This document shows positions 8,038 through 14,273 of a DNA stretch of 15,542 bases, piece after piece; position 1 is the stretch's first letter; the number at the start of each line of letters is the position of its first letter. This DNA comes from Stomatobaculum sp. (GTDB lineage: Bacteria; Bacillota_A; Clostridia; Lachnospirales; Lachnospiraceae). The translations under genes were made by a program, and so were the position numbers. The notes below the pieces were generated by a model, which was given only the letters and a program-made list of their open reading frames with translations, was not told the DNA's origin and made no database searches. The stretch covers positions 1-15,542 of the forward strand of contig JAFSYO010000105.1 of the NCBI GenBank assembly GCA_017449925.1, written 5' to 3'.

Positions 8038-8682
8038 TTATTCCGCAAAATCAGCCAGTTTCCGGATCTGCTCCCAGTCGCCGGCATTGGAGCTGTCCCG
8101 GAACGCCAGCACCTTCGCTCCGCTTTCAGCAGCACTCCGGACCGCGAAAAGGGCGTCCTCACAAATCAAGGTCTGCTCCGGAACATATCCCATCTCTTCC
8201 ATCGCCCGCTGATAGATGGCGGCGCTGCGCTTATCCATTCCAAAATCATCCGAGGTCAGAATGGCTTCAAAACAGTCCCTCAGCCCCACGCGCCGCAGGG
8301 CTGCGTCCGCCAGGGCGCGGTCCGAAGAAGTAAGCACGCACATTCTGCTGCCGTGCTCCCGGGCGGCGCGGATCAGTTTCACCGCCCCTTCTTTGGCGGG
8401 GATCTCGTTCCTGTATTCCGTATCGATCAGCGCCAGGATCTCCGAAATAATCTCCTTTTCGGAAAGTCCGATGTTCATTTCCCTCCGGAGATATGCGGCC
8501 GATTCCTCCAGCGTCATTACCTCCAGGGTCCTGTTAATTCCCGCCGGCGGCTTTATTCCCTTCCGTATCAGGTAATCCTCTCCCAGCGTATCCCAGTACC
8601 GCATTGAATCAAGAATGGTACCGTCCATATCCCAGATCATATAAGGAAAGGAAGCTGTCCTTTCCACCAGGTCATCGCACAT
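8038..8682 (-). CDS. HAD-superfamily phosphatase
   Basis: The 214-residue protein has the four haloacid dehalogenase motifs: D18-M-D20-G-T (nucleophile and acid/base), T118 in CVLTSSD, K151 in GMDKRSAAIY, and E175-D176 in LICEDA. The insert after motif I is a helical cap of the beta-phosphoglucomutase/phosphoglycolate phosphatase class, so it probably dephosphorylates a small phosphate ester. The specific substrate cannot be read from sequence. The start is 5 bases after the stop of the upstream 134-residue gene, with AGGGA about 9 bases before the ATG, suggesting translational coupling. It is the last gene of the probable three-gene operon starting with the 5'-nucleotidase-like enzyme, so a nucleotide-phosphate or phosphosugar salvage role is plausible. 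No clear terminator follows. Confidence 0.88.
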   Translation of the reverse strand: MCDDLVERTASFPYMIWDMDGTILDSMRYWDTLGEDYLIRKGIKPPAGINRTLEVMTLEESAAYLRREMNIGLSEKEIISEILALIDTEYRNEIPAKEGAVKLIRAAREHGSRMCVLTSSDRALADAALRRVGLRDCFEAILTSDDFGMDKRSAAIYQRAMEEMGYVPEQTLICEDALFAVRSAAESGAKVLAFRDSSNAGDWEQIRKLADFAE

Positions 8683-8687
8683 GGATA

Positions 8688-9092
8688 TCAGTCCCTGCCT
8701 TCGTAATACAGGCCTTTCACAGCTCTTGCAAGCTGGATCAGATCTTCCGCTGCTTCCGCTCCGCCGACAGAACTGTACATCAATGGAGTTTCGTCCGCAT
8801 AGATCACATACTCCGTTTCGTAGATCTGCTCTGTCCCCGCCAGTTTTTCAAAGGGCGTGAAATACGTAATGTGCTCCATCATGAGATCCGTGTAAAACCC
8901 TTTTTCCGTGATGACAAAGCCGTCCTTTCCGGAACGGAACAGGGTGTCGTCATGACATAAGAACACCGTTTCCCCTTCCGGGATCTGAAGATGGCTCATC
9001 AGCTTCGGAACATCTTCTGTTTTAAAGTACTTCGGATATTTTTTCCCCAGTTCCTGACACATCGTTCTGATCTGTTCCAGTCTCTGATCCAT
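8688..9092 (-). CDS. Uncharacterised 134-residue protein
   Basis: I do not recognise the family with confidence. The N-terminal 40 residues are charged and helical (MDQRLEQIRTMCQELGKKYP). The central part, from PEGETVFLCHDDTLFRSGKD to GFVITEKGFYTD, has the rhythm of bacterial PH-like domains (a strand, a glycine turn and a 'FVITEKGFY' strand), and the C-terminal helix runs EAAEDLIQLARAVKG. There is no signal peptide or membrane segment. GGAGG sits 4 bases before the ATG. It lies 26 bases after the 5'-nucleotidase-like gene and 5 bases before the HAD gene, so all three are probably cotranscribed. The PH-like suggestion is recall of pattern, not a search result. Confidence 0.75.
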   Translation of the reverse strand: MDQRLEQIRTMCQELGKKYPKYFKTEDVPKLMSHLQIPEGETVFLCHDDTLFRSGKDGFVITEKGFYTDLMMEHITYFTPFEKLAGTEQIYETEYVIYADETPLMYSSVGGAEAAEDLIQLARAVKGLYYEGRD

Positions 9093-9118
9093 ACACCCTC
9101 CTGTATTCCTGTTCCCTG

Positions 9119-10579
9119 TTAGTCCAGTATGACGATTCTTCCCTCGACATGGGAATCAATATCCTGATGGGTGGAGAAATACTCTTCCACCAGATTGTTC
9201 ACGGAAGTCGCCACGACCCGCGGTTTCATGTTCTTTTTGACTTCCTCCAGCGGAACGCCAAGGAATTCGTCGAAACTATTGTAGTGATATGCCTGCAGGG
9301 CGATCAGCAGCTCCTGGCTGTTCTGGATCTCCTTTCCTTTGAAACTGCATTCCTCCAGCGTATGGGTGCTCTTCCGGTAGACAAAGCGGCAGCCTTTTGA
9401 GAAATTATAGAACTCCGTGTGGCCCTCCCATGCTTCATCCCTGAAAATATGGAGCAGCATGGTCCGGAACTGGGCTCCTGTCACCTTCAGCATCCAGAGC
9501 ACATCGTCAAAGGGCGTGTTTTCCAGCATATCCTGGTACTCCACCACCGGTCCCATCTCCTTTTTCCGGATGGCTCCGGTCCCCATCATCATAATGTCAA
9601 AGCTGGACTCCCACTGCACCAGGTCCGCATACAGATTGCCCATTTCCGTCTCCTGTATGCGGGTGGGATGGGTAAGCTTCCGGGCGAAGTTCGTGACTAC
9701 GCGGCGGTACTTCGCGTCCGTCTCGCCTCTGTAGTCTTCCAGGAGCAGCGCCATCACCTCATCCTTCGGGGATGTATCCTCATTGATGGGAACACAGGAC
9801 CAGCGCATATCCAGGATCTTGTTCCAAAGGGTGTCATACTCTATGTCGAAGCGGCCGATCTGTCCGCTGCCGCTGCCAACCTGCACGATCGGGATCCCGT
9901 TCACGATCTCCGGCTCCTCCATCAAGGTGTGGGAGTGTCCGCCGATGATCATATCCACGCCCCAGTCGGGGTTCAGTGCTTCCGCCAGTGCCCGGTCATT
10001 TTCAATGCCGATATGCGTCAGCAGGATCACCAGGTCCGTTTTCTTTGTGCGGTAGTTGTCGCAGATCACACCGACCTCCCGCACTGCTTTTTCAATATCG
10101 ATCACGCCGCCGACTACCTTCTCCCCCTTGGTGCTCGCCAGGACTTCCGGCGTAAGGAGACCGATCACCATGATACGGATCCCGCTCCGCTCGAGATTCA
10201 TATAGGGCTCGAACAGTCTCGCGTTGTTCAGGGTCACGAACAGGTCCGCGTTCACGATGGGAAACCGGGCGCATTTTTCCAGGAACAGCAGGTGGGCGAT
10301 GCCGTAATCCACCTCATGGTTCCCCACAGCAGACAGATCCGGGCGCAGCATGTTCATCAGGTTGATAGTCGAAAGCCCCAGATACTCGGAATCGATAATG
10401 GAACCCCGGAACATATCTCCCGCGTTCAGATAGATGACATTTTCCTCCTCCGCCCGTACCTTTTTCACGTAACCGGACAGCCGGACCAGGCCTCCTGTTT
10501 CCTTCCCGTCCTGCTCTTTGGGAAGAAAATCTCCGTGAAGATCATTGGAGTGCAGGATCACCAGTTTCTTTTTTGCCAT
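9119..10579 (-). CDS. Cytoplasmic 5'-nucleotidase/UDP-sugar hydrolase-like metallophosphoesterase
   Basis: The 486-residue protein has the two-domain structure of the 5'-nucleotidase family. The metallophosphoesterase domain shows D13-x-H15 in HSNDLHGD, D55 in NAGDMFRG, GNHE (86-89) and the late histidine pair motif GGHSH; together these bind two metal ions. The C-terminal 5'-nucleotidase domain starts near residue 300 and supplies the substrate pocket. Such enzymes hydrolyse nucleoside monophosphates or nucleotide sugars. Classical members are exported, but this one begins MAKKKLVILH with no signal peptide, so it acts inside the cell, like Bacillus YunD. An AAAGGGA ribosome binding site lies roughly 10 bases upstream of the ATG. 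It heads a probable operon with the 134-residue protein and the HAD phosphatase. Upstream, 169 bases away, DUF1294 is transcribed divergently. Confidence 0.9.
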   Translation of the reverse strand: MAKKKLVILHSNDLHGDFLPKEQDGKETGGLVRLSGYVKKVRAEEENVIYLNAGDMFRGSIIDSEYLGLSTINLMNMLRPDLSAVGNHEVDYGIAHLLFLEKCARFPIVNADLFVTLNNARLFEPYMNLERSGIRIMVIGLLTPEVLASTKGEKVVGGVIDIEKAVREVGVICDNYRTKKTDLVILLTHIGIENDRALAEALNPDWGVDMIIGGHSHTLMEEPEIVNGIPIVQVGSGSGQIGRFDIEYDTLWNKILDMRWSCVPINEDTSPKDEVMALLLEDYRGETDAKYRRVVTNFARKLTHPTRIQETEMGNLYADLVQWESSFDIMMMGTGAIRKKEMGPVVEYQDMLENTPFDDVLWMLKVTGAQFRTMLLHIFRDEAWEGHTEFYNFSKGCRFVYRKSTHTLEECSFKGKEIQNSQELLIALQAYHYNSFDEFLGVPLEEVKKNMKPRVVATSVNNLVEEYFSTHQDIDSHVEGRIVILD

Positions 10580-10630
10580 AACAAGTTTTCCCTTTCCTTT
10601 TACTGAGATGTAATTTAGAATTTGTAATTA

Positions 10631-10674
10631 TTCAGCATCCCCGGATGCGAAGCAGCCCAAGTTTAAGGGCTGAA
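10631..10674. other. Nested hairpins in the 5' leader of the nucleotidase operon
   Basis: GCATC-CCCG-GATGC (10635-10648, extendable by one pair) and CAGCCC-AAGTTTAA-GGGCTG (10653-10672) are two adjacent perfect hairpins. An outer pairing TTCAGC (10631-10636) with GCTGAA (10669-10674) can compete with both, giving alternative folds. They would lie in the untranslated leader of the minus-strand operon. No terminator U-tract follows, and I do not recognise a known riboswitch. Confidence 0.45.
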
Positions 10675-10693
10675 CAAATATGTCAGGAATCTA

Positions 10694-10722
10694 TTAACAG
10701 CACGGTTATATTTTACCATAAC
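10694..10722 (+). promoter_or_regulatory. Candidate promoter for DUF1294 gene
   Basis: TTAACA (10694-10699, 5 of 6) and CATAAC (10717-10722, 4 of 6) lie 17 bp apart, 26 bases before the ATG. It overlaps the inverted repeat GGTTAT-N8-ATAACC (10704-10723). Confidence 0.35.
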
Positions 10723-10723
10723 C
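10704..10723. promoter_or_regulatory. Operator-like inverted repeat in the divergent promoter region
   Basis: GGTTAT (10704-10709) and ATAACC (10718-10723) form a perfect inverted repeat around an 8-base AT-rich centre. On the minus strand the centre holds TGGTAAAAT, an extended -10 (hexamer 10710-10715) that could serve the nucleotidase operon; on the plus strand the repeat covers the -10 proposed for DUF1294. A bound regulator could block both. No regulator is identified. Confidence 0.35.
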
Positions 10724-10748
10724 CACTCGGCTCAGAAAGGTTCAGATC

Positions 10749-11009
10749 ATGTACGGATATCTGGCGGCGGTCAATCTGATCGCCTTTGCACTCTATGGAA
10801 TCGATAAATACAAAGCCCGCCGCAGGCTTTGGCGGATCCCGGAAGCGGTGCTTCTCCTGGCTGCGGCCATCGGAGGCAGCGCCGGCGCGCTGCTGGGCAT
10901 GCAGTTCTTTCACCACAAAACAAAAAAGCCCCGGTTTTTCCTCGGGGTTCCTGTGATGCTGCTCCTGCAGCTTCTGCTTCTTTGGTTTTTTGTGTTCCGC
11001 GGGAAATGA
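10749..11009 (+). CDS. DUF1294 small membrane protein
   Basis: This is the only convincing plus-strand gene. The 86-residue product shows the DUF1294 signature: ALYGIDKYKARRRLWRIPE near the N-terminus, then GGSAGALLGMQFFHHKTKKPRFF, flanked by three hydrophobic segments (about residues 2-16, 34-52, 64-82). The YGIDK and HKTKK motifs are typical of the family, whose function is not established. AAAGG lies about 8 bases before the ATG. It is divergent from the nucleotidase operon and convergent with the Fur-family gene. Inside it, at 10922-10947, the opposite strand carries a terminator-like structure, so minus-strand transcripts may end antisense to it. Confidence 0.88.
   Translation: MYGYLAAVNLIAFALYGIDKYKARRRLWRIPEAVLLLAAAIGGSAGALLGMQFFHHKTKKPRFFLGVPVMLLLQLLLLWFFVFRGK
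10922..10947 (-). terminator. Minus-strand terminator-like hairpin inside the DUF1294 gene
   Basis: On the minus strand CCCCG and CGGGG form a 5-bp stem (10929-10933 with 10943-10947) around a 9-base loop, then one C and six Ts (10927-10922). This is a good intrinsic-terminator shape facing transcripts that come from the Fur side. It could also be codon coincidence, since the AAAAAAGCCCCGG bases encode KKPR of the conserved family motif. Confidence 0.5.
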
Positions 11010-11040
11010 CCGCGCAAAAGTTCCCTATAAAACGGGAGGA

Positions 11041-11064
11041 GGCCAGACACTTTCGTGCCTGGCC
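11041..11064 (-). other. Hairpin between DUF1294 and the Fur-family gene
   Basis: GGCCAGGCAC-GAAA-GTGTCTGGCC on the minus strand forms a 10-bp stem with one G-U pair and a GNRA tetraloop; on the plus strand that pair is an A-C mismatch, so the structure favours minus-strand RNA. The bases after it on the minus strand are only moderately T-rich, so it is at best a weak terminator. Confidence 0.55.
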
Positions 11065-11071
11065 AAAGTAT

Positions 11072-11159
11072 ATGAAAAAAAGTATTGGCAGCTGCTCTGA
11101 TTGCCTGCTGTGTTATTATAATAAATAACAGAAATAGACGTTTCTTAGCGCGTTCGTAA
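11072..11159 (+). pseudogene. Possible frameshifted tiny lipoprotein reading frame
   Basis: From the ATG at 11072 the direct reading gives an 18-residue cysteine-rich peptide ending at 11128. If one A of the seven-A run at 11075-11081 is skipped, the reading becomes MKKVLAAALIAC and continues to a stop at 11159; that is a textbook lipoprotein signal with lipobox LIAC. A GGGAGGAGG sequence (11034-11042) lies 30 bases upstream, separated from the ATG by the 11041-11064 hairpin. It may be a relic, a slippage-dependent peptide or chance. Confidence 0.2.
11115..11120 (-). promoter_or_regulatory. Perfect -10 hexamer TATAAT without a -35
   Basis: TATAAT on the minus strand lies inside a 12-base palindrome TTATTATAATAA (11113-11124). 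At 17 bp upstream the hexamer is AAACGT, not a -35, which is usual for activator-dependent promoters. The 11-bp repeat array lies 34 bases further upstream. Confidence 0.35.
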
Positions 11160-11193
11160 ACCTTTCTTAAACGATTTATGAACAGAATATGAA
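11155..11193 (-). repeat. Four direct hexamers with 11-bp period (PhoP-box-like)
   Basis: Reading the minus strand, TTCATA (11188-11193), TTCATA (11177-11182), TTTAAG (11166-11171) and TTTACG (11155-11160) are each separated by exactly 5 bases. The Bacillus PhoP consensus is TT(A/T/C)A(C/T)A repeated every 11 bp; the first two copies fit fully, the last two partly. Other OmpR-family regulators bind similar repeats. Confidence 0.5.
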
Positions 11194-11210
11194 CAGCCGC
11201 CGGGCCATTT

Positions 11211-11642
11211 TTATGTCTCGTTTTCCGGCTGCATACAGTCTTCGCAGATCCCGTAAAATACTGTACGCATCGCGTTCAGGGCGAAATGGTGATGCTCCCG
11301 GAGATGGGCCCCGATCCCCTCCAGCTCGTCGCAGTGCAGGTGGATCAGCTTGCCGCACTTCTCGCATTTGCAGTGAAAGCACACCGGATCCTGGCAGACT
11401 TCCCCCTCTCCCACATATTCAAAACAGGCAGGACTGTTCGCGTCGATGATATATTTCCGGACGATCCCTTCGTCCACCATCTTCTCCAGCTGCCTGTACA
11501 CCGTCGTCATACCGATCTTCTTTCCGCTCCGGTGAAAGCAGTCGCAGATATCGGCCGCCGTAACATGCTGCCCTTCCACTGTCTGAAGATATTCCAGCAG
11601 ATCCTTCCTCTGCTGCGTCACATACTGCATCTTATTCGCCAT
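11211..11642 (-). CDS. Fur-family metalloregulator
   Basis: The 143-residue protein is a DNA-binding repressor of the Fur/Zur/PerR family. The winged-helix recognition region is KIGMTTVYRQLEKMVDEGIVRKY (42-64). Two CxxC pairs, C93/C96 and C133/C136, form the structural zinc site. The middle is rich in further ligands (H90, C91, H101, H103, C104 and H117-H119), so it senses a metal or peroxide; I cannot assign Fur, Zur or PerR from these residues alone. GAGGTGG lies 4 bases before the ATG. A promoter of good quality lies upstream. It is convergent with DUF1294 across a 201-base gap, and downstream of the exonuclease-like gene on the same strand. Confidence 0.93.
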   Translation of the reverse strand: MANKMQYVTQQRKDLLEYLQTVEGQHVTAADICDCFHRSGKKIGMTTVYRQLEKMVDEGIVRKYIIDANSPACFEYVGEGEVCQDPVCFHCKCEKCGKLIHLHCDELEGIGAHLREHHHFALNAMRTVFYGICEDCMQPENET

Positions 11643-11695
11643 AAAACCACCTCTTGGCCCTGACTTCCGGTCCTCCGCTCTTCGCTGATTTTACA

Positions 11696-11724
11696 ATGAT
11701 ACAATGAAAGCCAGTGAATCGCAA
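11696..11724 (-). promoter_or_regulatory. Promoter for the Fur-family gene
   Basis: TTGCGA (11719-11724, 4 of 6) and TATCAT (11696-11701, 5 of 6) are separated by 17 bp. The -10 is embedded in a tandem direct repeat of TACAATGA (plus strand, 11692-11707), which could be a site for a regulator, perhaps the Fur-family protein itself. Confidence 0.45.
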
Positions 11725-11738
11725 GCTGAGGAGATGAT

Positions 11739-12737
11739 TCACAGTTTAAGATGGTGCTTCATCCGCCGTTTGTCCACCGACGCCTCCTTCTTCCTGCGTA
11801 TCATTTCCGCGCCGGCTTCGTCTGTGATCTTAATGGTCTTCACAGCATAGACCATGCCGTCGGAGGTATGCTTCATCCGGATCTTTCCCTTTACATATCC
11901 GTGCTCCGGGCAGATGCCTACGGCGTAGTAGTAGCGCTGGTTTCCCGTGAACCAGCGGATCTTTTTCCTGAGCATGCGGCGGCAGCGGTAGCAGAGAAGG
12001 TCTGTCACCGTCTTGTCGGCGATGGCGTCTTCCCTGGAAGAAAACTTCCGGGACACAAATTTCGAGTAGTCCGGGAAGACAAGGTAGATCTCCTCCCCGC
12101 TGTCCCTGGGCAGGCGGTAATAATCCAGGGAAAGATACTCCTCCACCCGCCGGAAATCCATCTTCTTTAATACCGCTGCGGTACAGCGGGCATCGTCCAG
12201 GGCGCGGTGGAACTGCTCCGCCGGAGGCAGGCCCAGTTCCTCCACTGCTTTTTCCAGGGGAAGCTTGTTCTTTGAATTGTCGAGATACAGGAGATTATAC
12301 AGTTTCTGGATATCATAATAGAGCAGCGGATAGGGGAAGGGATTTTTCACGCCGTGGAAGGCCATGTTCCGCTGCAGTTCTGTCAGGTCCATATTTCCCC
12401 AGGTACAGAACACCGGACGGGCCCCGGGCTGGCCCTCCTCCTCCGGAGCTTCGCACCAGGAAAGAAATTCCCGCACCGCCTCTGCAAAGGGGACTCCCCT
12501 TTTTTTCAGCTCGTCCATCCCTACATGGGTGATCTCCAGGACCTTGTAGTGGAGCTTGGTATACACCACCGGCCGGATAATGCGGGAAAACTCTCCTACA
12601 GGTTCCCTGTCCCGGTTCAGCTTCACCGCTCCGATCTCCAGGATCTCAAAGGGCAGATCCTGCACTTCTCCCTGCTTTCCCTCCGCGCTTTGGTTCCACT
12701 CCAGATCGAATACGATATAACACGCCTGGTCCATCAT
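11739..12737 (-). CDS. DEDDh-family 3'-5' exonuclease-like protein with possible zinc-binding tail
   Basis: The 332-residue product begins MMDQACYIVFDLEWN; D11 and E13 form exonuclease motif I, D117 in TWGNMDL motif II, and H177-x-A-x-x-D182 in FHRALDDA motif III, so all DEDDh catalytic residues are present. The first 195 residues resemble the KapD/ERI1-like exonuclease group acting on RNA or DNA 3' ends. The remaining 135 residues are unusual: C249-x2-C252 and C276-x2-H279 could bind zinc, and the end is strongly basic (EMIRRKKEASVDKRRMKHHL), suiting nucleic acid binding. An in-frame ATG at 12827 is rejected because the extension would read through the spoVG terminator; GAGGTGGG lies just before the chosen ATG. 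A second ATG one codon later is equally possible. It follows spoVG and precedes the Fur-family gene on the same strand. Confidence 0.85.
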   Translation of the reverse strand: MMDQACYIVFDLEWNQSAEGKQGEVQDLPFEILEIGAVKLNRDREPVGEFSRIIRPVVYTKLHYKVLEITHVGMDELKKRGVPFAEAVREFLSWCEAPEEEGQPGARPVFCTWGNMDLTELQRNMAFHGVKNPFPYPLLYYDIQKLYNLLYLDNSKNKLPLEKAVEELGLPPAEQFHRALDDARCTAAVLKKMDFRRVEEYLSLDYYRLPRDSGEEIYLVFPDYSKFVSRKFSSREDAIADKTVTDLLCYRCRRMLRKKIRWFTGNQRYYYAVGICPEHGYVKGKIRMKHTSDGMVYAVKTIKITDEAGAEMIRRKKEASVDKRRMKHHLKL

Positions 12738-12770
12738 CCAACCCACCTCGCAAAAGTGCTCCTGTAATGA

Positions 12771-12801
12771 AACAACTCCGGGCGCCGTGAAGCGCCCGGA
12801 G
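12771..12801 (-). terminator. Intrinsic terminator after spoVG
   Basis: A perfect 10-bp GC-rich stem (CTCCGGGCGC with GCGCCCGGAG, 12776-12801) with a 6-base loop is followed on the minus strand by TTGTTT (12775-12770). The U-tract is imperfect but the stem is very strong. It closes the glgC-glgD-spoVG unit 23 bases after the spoVG stop. Confidence 0.8.
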
Positions 12802-12813
12802 CGTCTTTCCTTA

Positions 12814-12844
12814 CATTTCGGACTCAATTACTCATTTCGGACTC
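12814..12844. repeat. Short tandem duplication at the spoVG 3' end
   Basis: CATTTCGGACTC occurs at 12814-12825 and again at 12833-12844, 19 bases apart. On the minus strand the first copy encodes the terminal ESEM of SpoVG; the second, just past the present stop, reads GAGTCCGAAATG followed by TAA, that is ESEM-stop in a different frame. This suggests a small recent duplication that changed the C-terminus to ESEMSN. Confidence 0.6.
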
Positions 12845-13096
12845 GATCACCATGAAATACTTATCCAGAATCACGCTCTGGATCATCTCCCGAGTGCGGG
12901 CATTGATGGGATGAGCAATATCCCTGTACTCACCGTCCGCAGCCATGCGGCTCGGCATGGCGATGAAATAGCCTTTTTCGCCCTGAATGATCTTGATATC
13001 ATGGATCACGAACTCGTTGTCGATGGTGATCGACACCACAGCCTTCATCGAGCCCTCTTTTTCAATTCGTCTGATCCGTACGTCCGTAATCTGCAT
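12824..13096 (-). CDS. spoVG: Septation/sporulation regulator SpoVG
   Basis: The 90-residue protein begins [20 protein letters not shown] and contains the SpoVG core ([30 protein letters not shown], then [12 protein letters not shown]). SpoVG is a small nucleic-acid-binding protein that affects sporulation septation, and in other Firmicutes virulence and cell-wall genes. An upstream in-frame ATG at 13114 is rejected since GGAGG lies just 4 bases before the chosen one. It starts 55 bases after the glgD stop, with no terminator between, so it is probably cotranscribed with glgC-glgD; a strong terminator follows. In Bacillus spoVG lies next to gcaD (glmU), another sugar-nucleotide pyrophosphorylase; that parallel is suggestive only. 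A short duplication marks its 3' end. Confidence 0.96.
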   Translation of the reverse strand: MQITDVRIRRIEKEGSMKAVVSITIDNEFVIHDIKIIQGEKGYFIAMPSRMAADGEYRDIAHPINARTREMIQSVILDKYFMVIESEMSN

Positions 13097-13151
13097 AGTG
13101 CCTCCTCTCGGCACGGCAGCGGGACGGTGACGATTCGATACTGCCTGAATC

Positions 13152-14273
13152 TTAAATTGTATATCTTTCGTTCTTCTCGATCACAATCTTCACATCGTCC
13201 GGTTTGCCGATATATGTGGTGTTTGCTCTGATCGTGTCGCGGCTCTCAACAATACAATTTTCAATAACGGTGTTGTCGCCGATATATACATCATTCAGGA
13301 TAATAGAATTCTTGATGACGCAGTTGTTGCCGACATAAACCTTCTTGAACAGGACAGAGCTCTCCACTGTCCCATTGATGATGCATCCACTCGAAACCAG
13401 AGAGTTCTTCACGTTTGCTCCCGGGTTGTATTTTGCCGGGGGCAGATCATCCACTTTGGTATAGATCTCAGGATGCTCACGGAAGAAGAAGTTGCGGATA
13501 TCCTTATCCAGGAAGTCCATGTTGGTCTTATAGTAGGACTCTACGCTGGCGATGTTGGACCAGTAGCCCTCCATCTTATAAGCATAGATGCGCTTCAGGC
13601 TCTTGTAGCGGACCAGGATGTCCCTGACGAAATCATAGCGGTCTTCTGCCGCGCAGCGCTCGATGAGCTCGATCAGCAGACGTCTGCGGACCACATAGAT
13701 ACCGCAGGAATAAACGTTGGACTCCGCCACCATCGGCTTCTCGTCGAACTGGGTGATGCGTCCGTCCTCATTCAGTTCCACCACACCGAAGCGGGTCACA
13801 TCCTCGCCGGCCGCAGCATCTCTGCAGACCACGGTGATATCCGCTTTTTTCTCAATGTGATATTCAAGGACCTTGTTGTAATCCAGCTTGTAGACACCGT
13901 CGCCTGCAGCGATGACGACGTAAGGCTCATGGCAGTTCTTCAGGAAGGACAGGTTCTGATACAGAGCGTCCGCCGTGCCGCGGTACCAGTCGTTGGACTG
14001 CGCGGTGATGGTGGGGGTAAATACATACATACCGCCCTGCTTTCTTCCGAAATCCCACCATTTGGAGGAGCTTAAATGTTCATTCAGAGAGCGGGAATTG
14101 TACTGTGTGAACACCGCCACCTTCTGGATCCTGGAGTTGGTCATGTTGCTCAGTGCAAAGTCGATGCTGCGGTAGCTGCCTGCGATCGGCATAGCCGCAA
14201 TAGCTCTCTTGTTGGAGAGCTCCTTCATTCTTTTGGAATTTCCGCCTGCAAGTACGATTCCGACTGCTCTCAT
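13152..14273 (-). CDS. glgD: Glucose-1-phosphate adenylyltransferase subunit GlgD
   Basis: The 373-residue protein has a nucleotidyltransferase domain (about 1-250) and a C-terminal left-handed beta-helix with hexapeptide-like repeats ([31 protein letters not shown], about 316-346). Compared with GlgC the N-terminal nucleotide loop is degenerate (AGGNSKRM in place of AGGQGSRL) and the catalytic-loop [10 protein letters not shown] is replaced by [10 protein letters not shown]. These changes are typical of GlgD, the companion subunit that raises the activity or alters control of the GlgC-GlgD complex in Firmicutes. Its ATG overlaps the TGA of glgC (ATGA), which implies coupled translation and a fixed subunit ratio. 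spoVG follows. It acts in the cytoplasm, in glycogen synthesis. Confidence 0.97.
   Translation of the reverse strand: MRAVGIVLAGGNSKRMKELSNKRAIAAMPIAGSYRSIDFALSNMTNSRIQKVAVFTQYNSRSLNEHLSSSKWWDFGRKQGGMYVFTPTITAQSNDWYRGTADALYQNLSFLKNCHEPYVVIAAGDGVYKLDYNKVLEYHIEKKADITVVCRDAAAGEDVTRFGVVELNEDGRITQFDEKPMVAESNVYSCGIYVVRRRLLIELIERCAAEDRYDFVRDILVRYKSLKRIYAYKMEGYWSNIASVESYYKTNMDFLDKDIRNFFFREHPEIYTKVDDLPPAKYNPGANVKNSLVSSGCIINGTVESSVLFKKVYVGNNCVIKNSIILNDVYIGDNTVIENCIVESRDTIRANTTYIGKPDDVKIVIEKNERYTI

Larger units (their letters stand above)
10922..11109 (-). ncRNA. Candidate small RNA antisense to the 3' part of DUF1294
   Basis: A perfect TATAAT (11115-11120) and a terminator-like hairpin (10922-10947) on the same strand bracket about 190 bases with no convincing minus-strand gene. 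Inside lies a further hairpin, GGCCAG..CTGGCC (11041-11064, GAAA loop on this strand). Four 11-bp-spaced hexamers lie upstream. All parts are visible in sequence; that they form one RNA gene is inference. Confidence 0.3.

Noticed and set aside
8683..8687. Frameshift fusion between the 134-residue protein and the HAD gene
   Set aside because: Both have complete ends and the HAD protein has its own start and ribosome binding site; a 5-base gap is ordinary operon spacing.
10631..10674. Known riboswitch in the nucleotidase leader
   Set aside because: I see two hairpins and a competing stem but none of the conserved bases of a named riboswitch class.
11113..11124. TTATTATAATAA palindrome as a PerR/Fur box for the adjacent regulator
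   Set aside because: It is a perfect palindrome but too short and differently spaced compared with the 7-1-7 PerR box, and it lies past the end, not at the promoter, of the Fur-family gene. It is kept only as part of the -10 description.
12738..12827. 30-codon extension of the exonuclease-like protein
   Set aside because: It would cover the spoVG terminator and run into the spoVG stop; a strong ribosome binding site lies before the shorter start.
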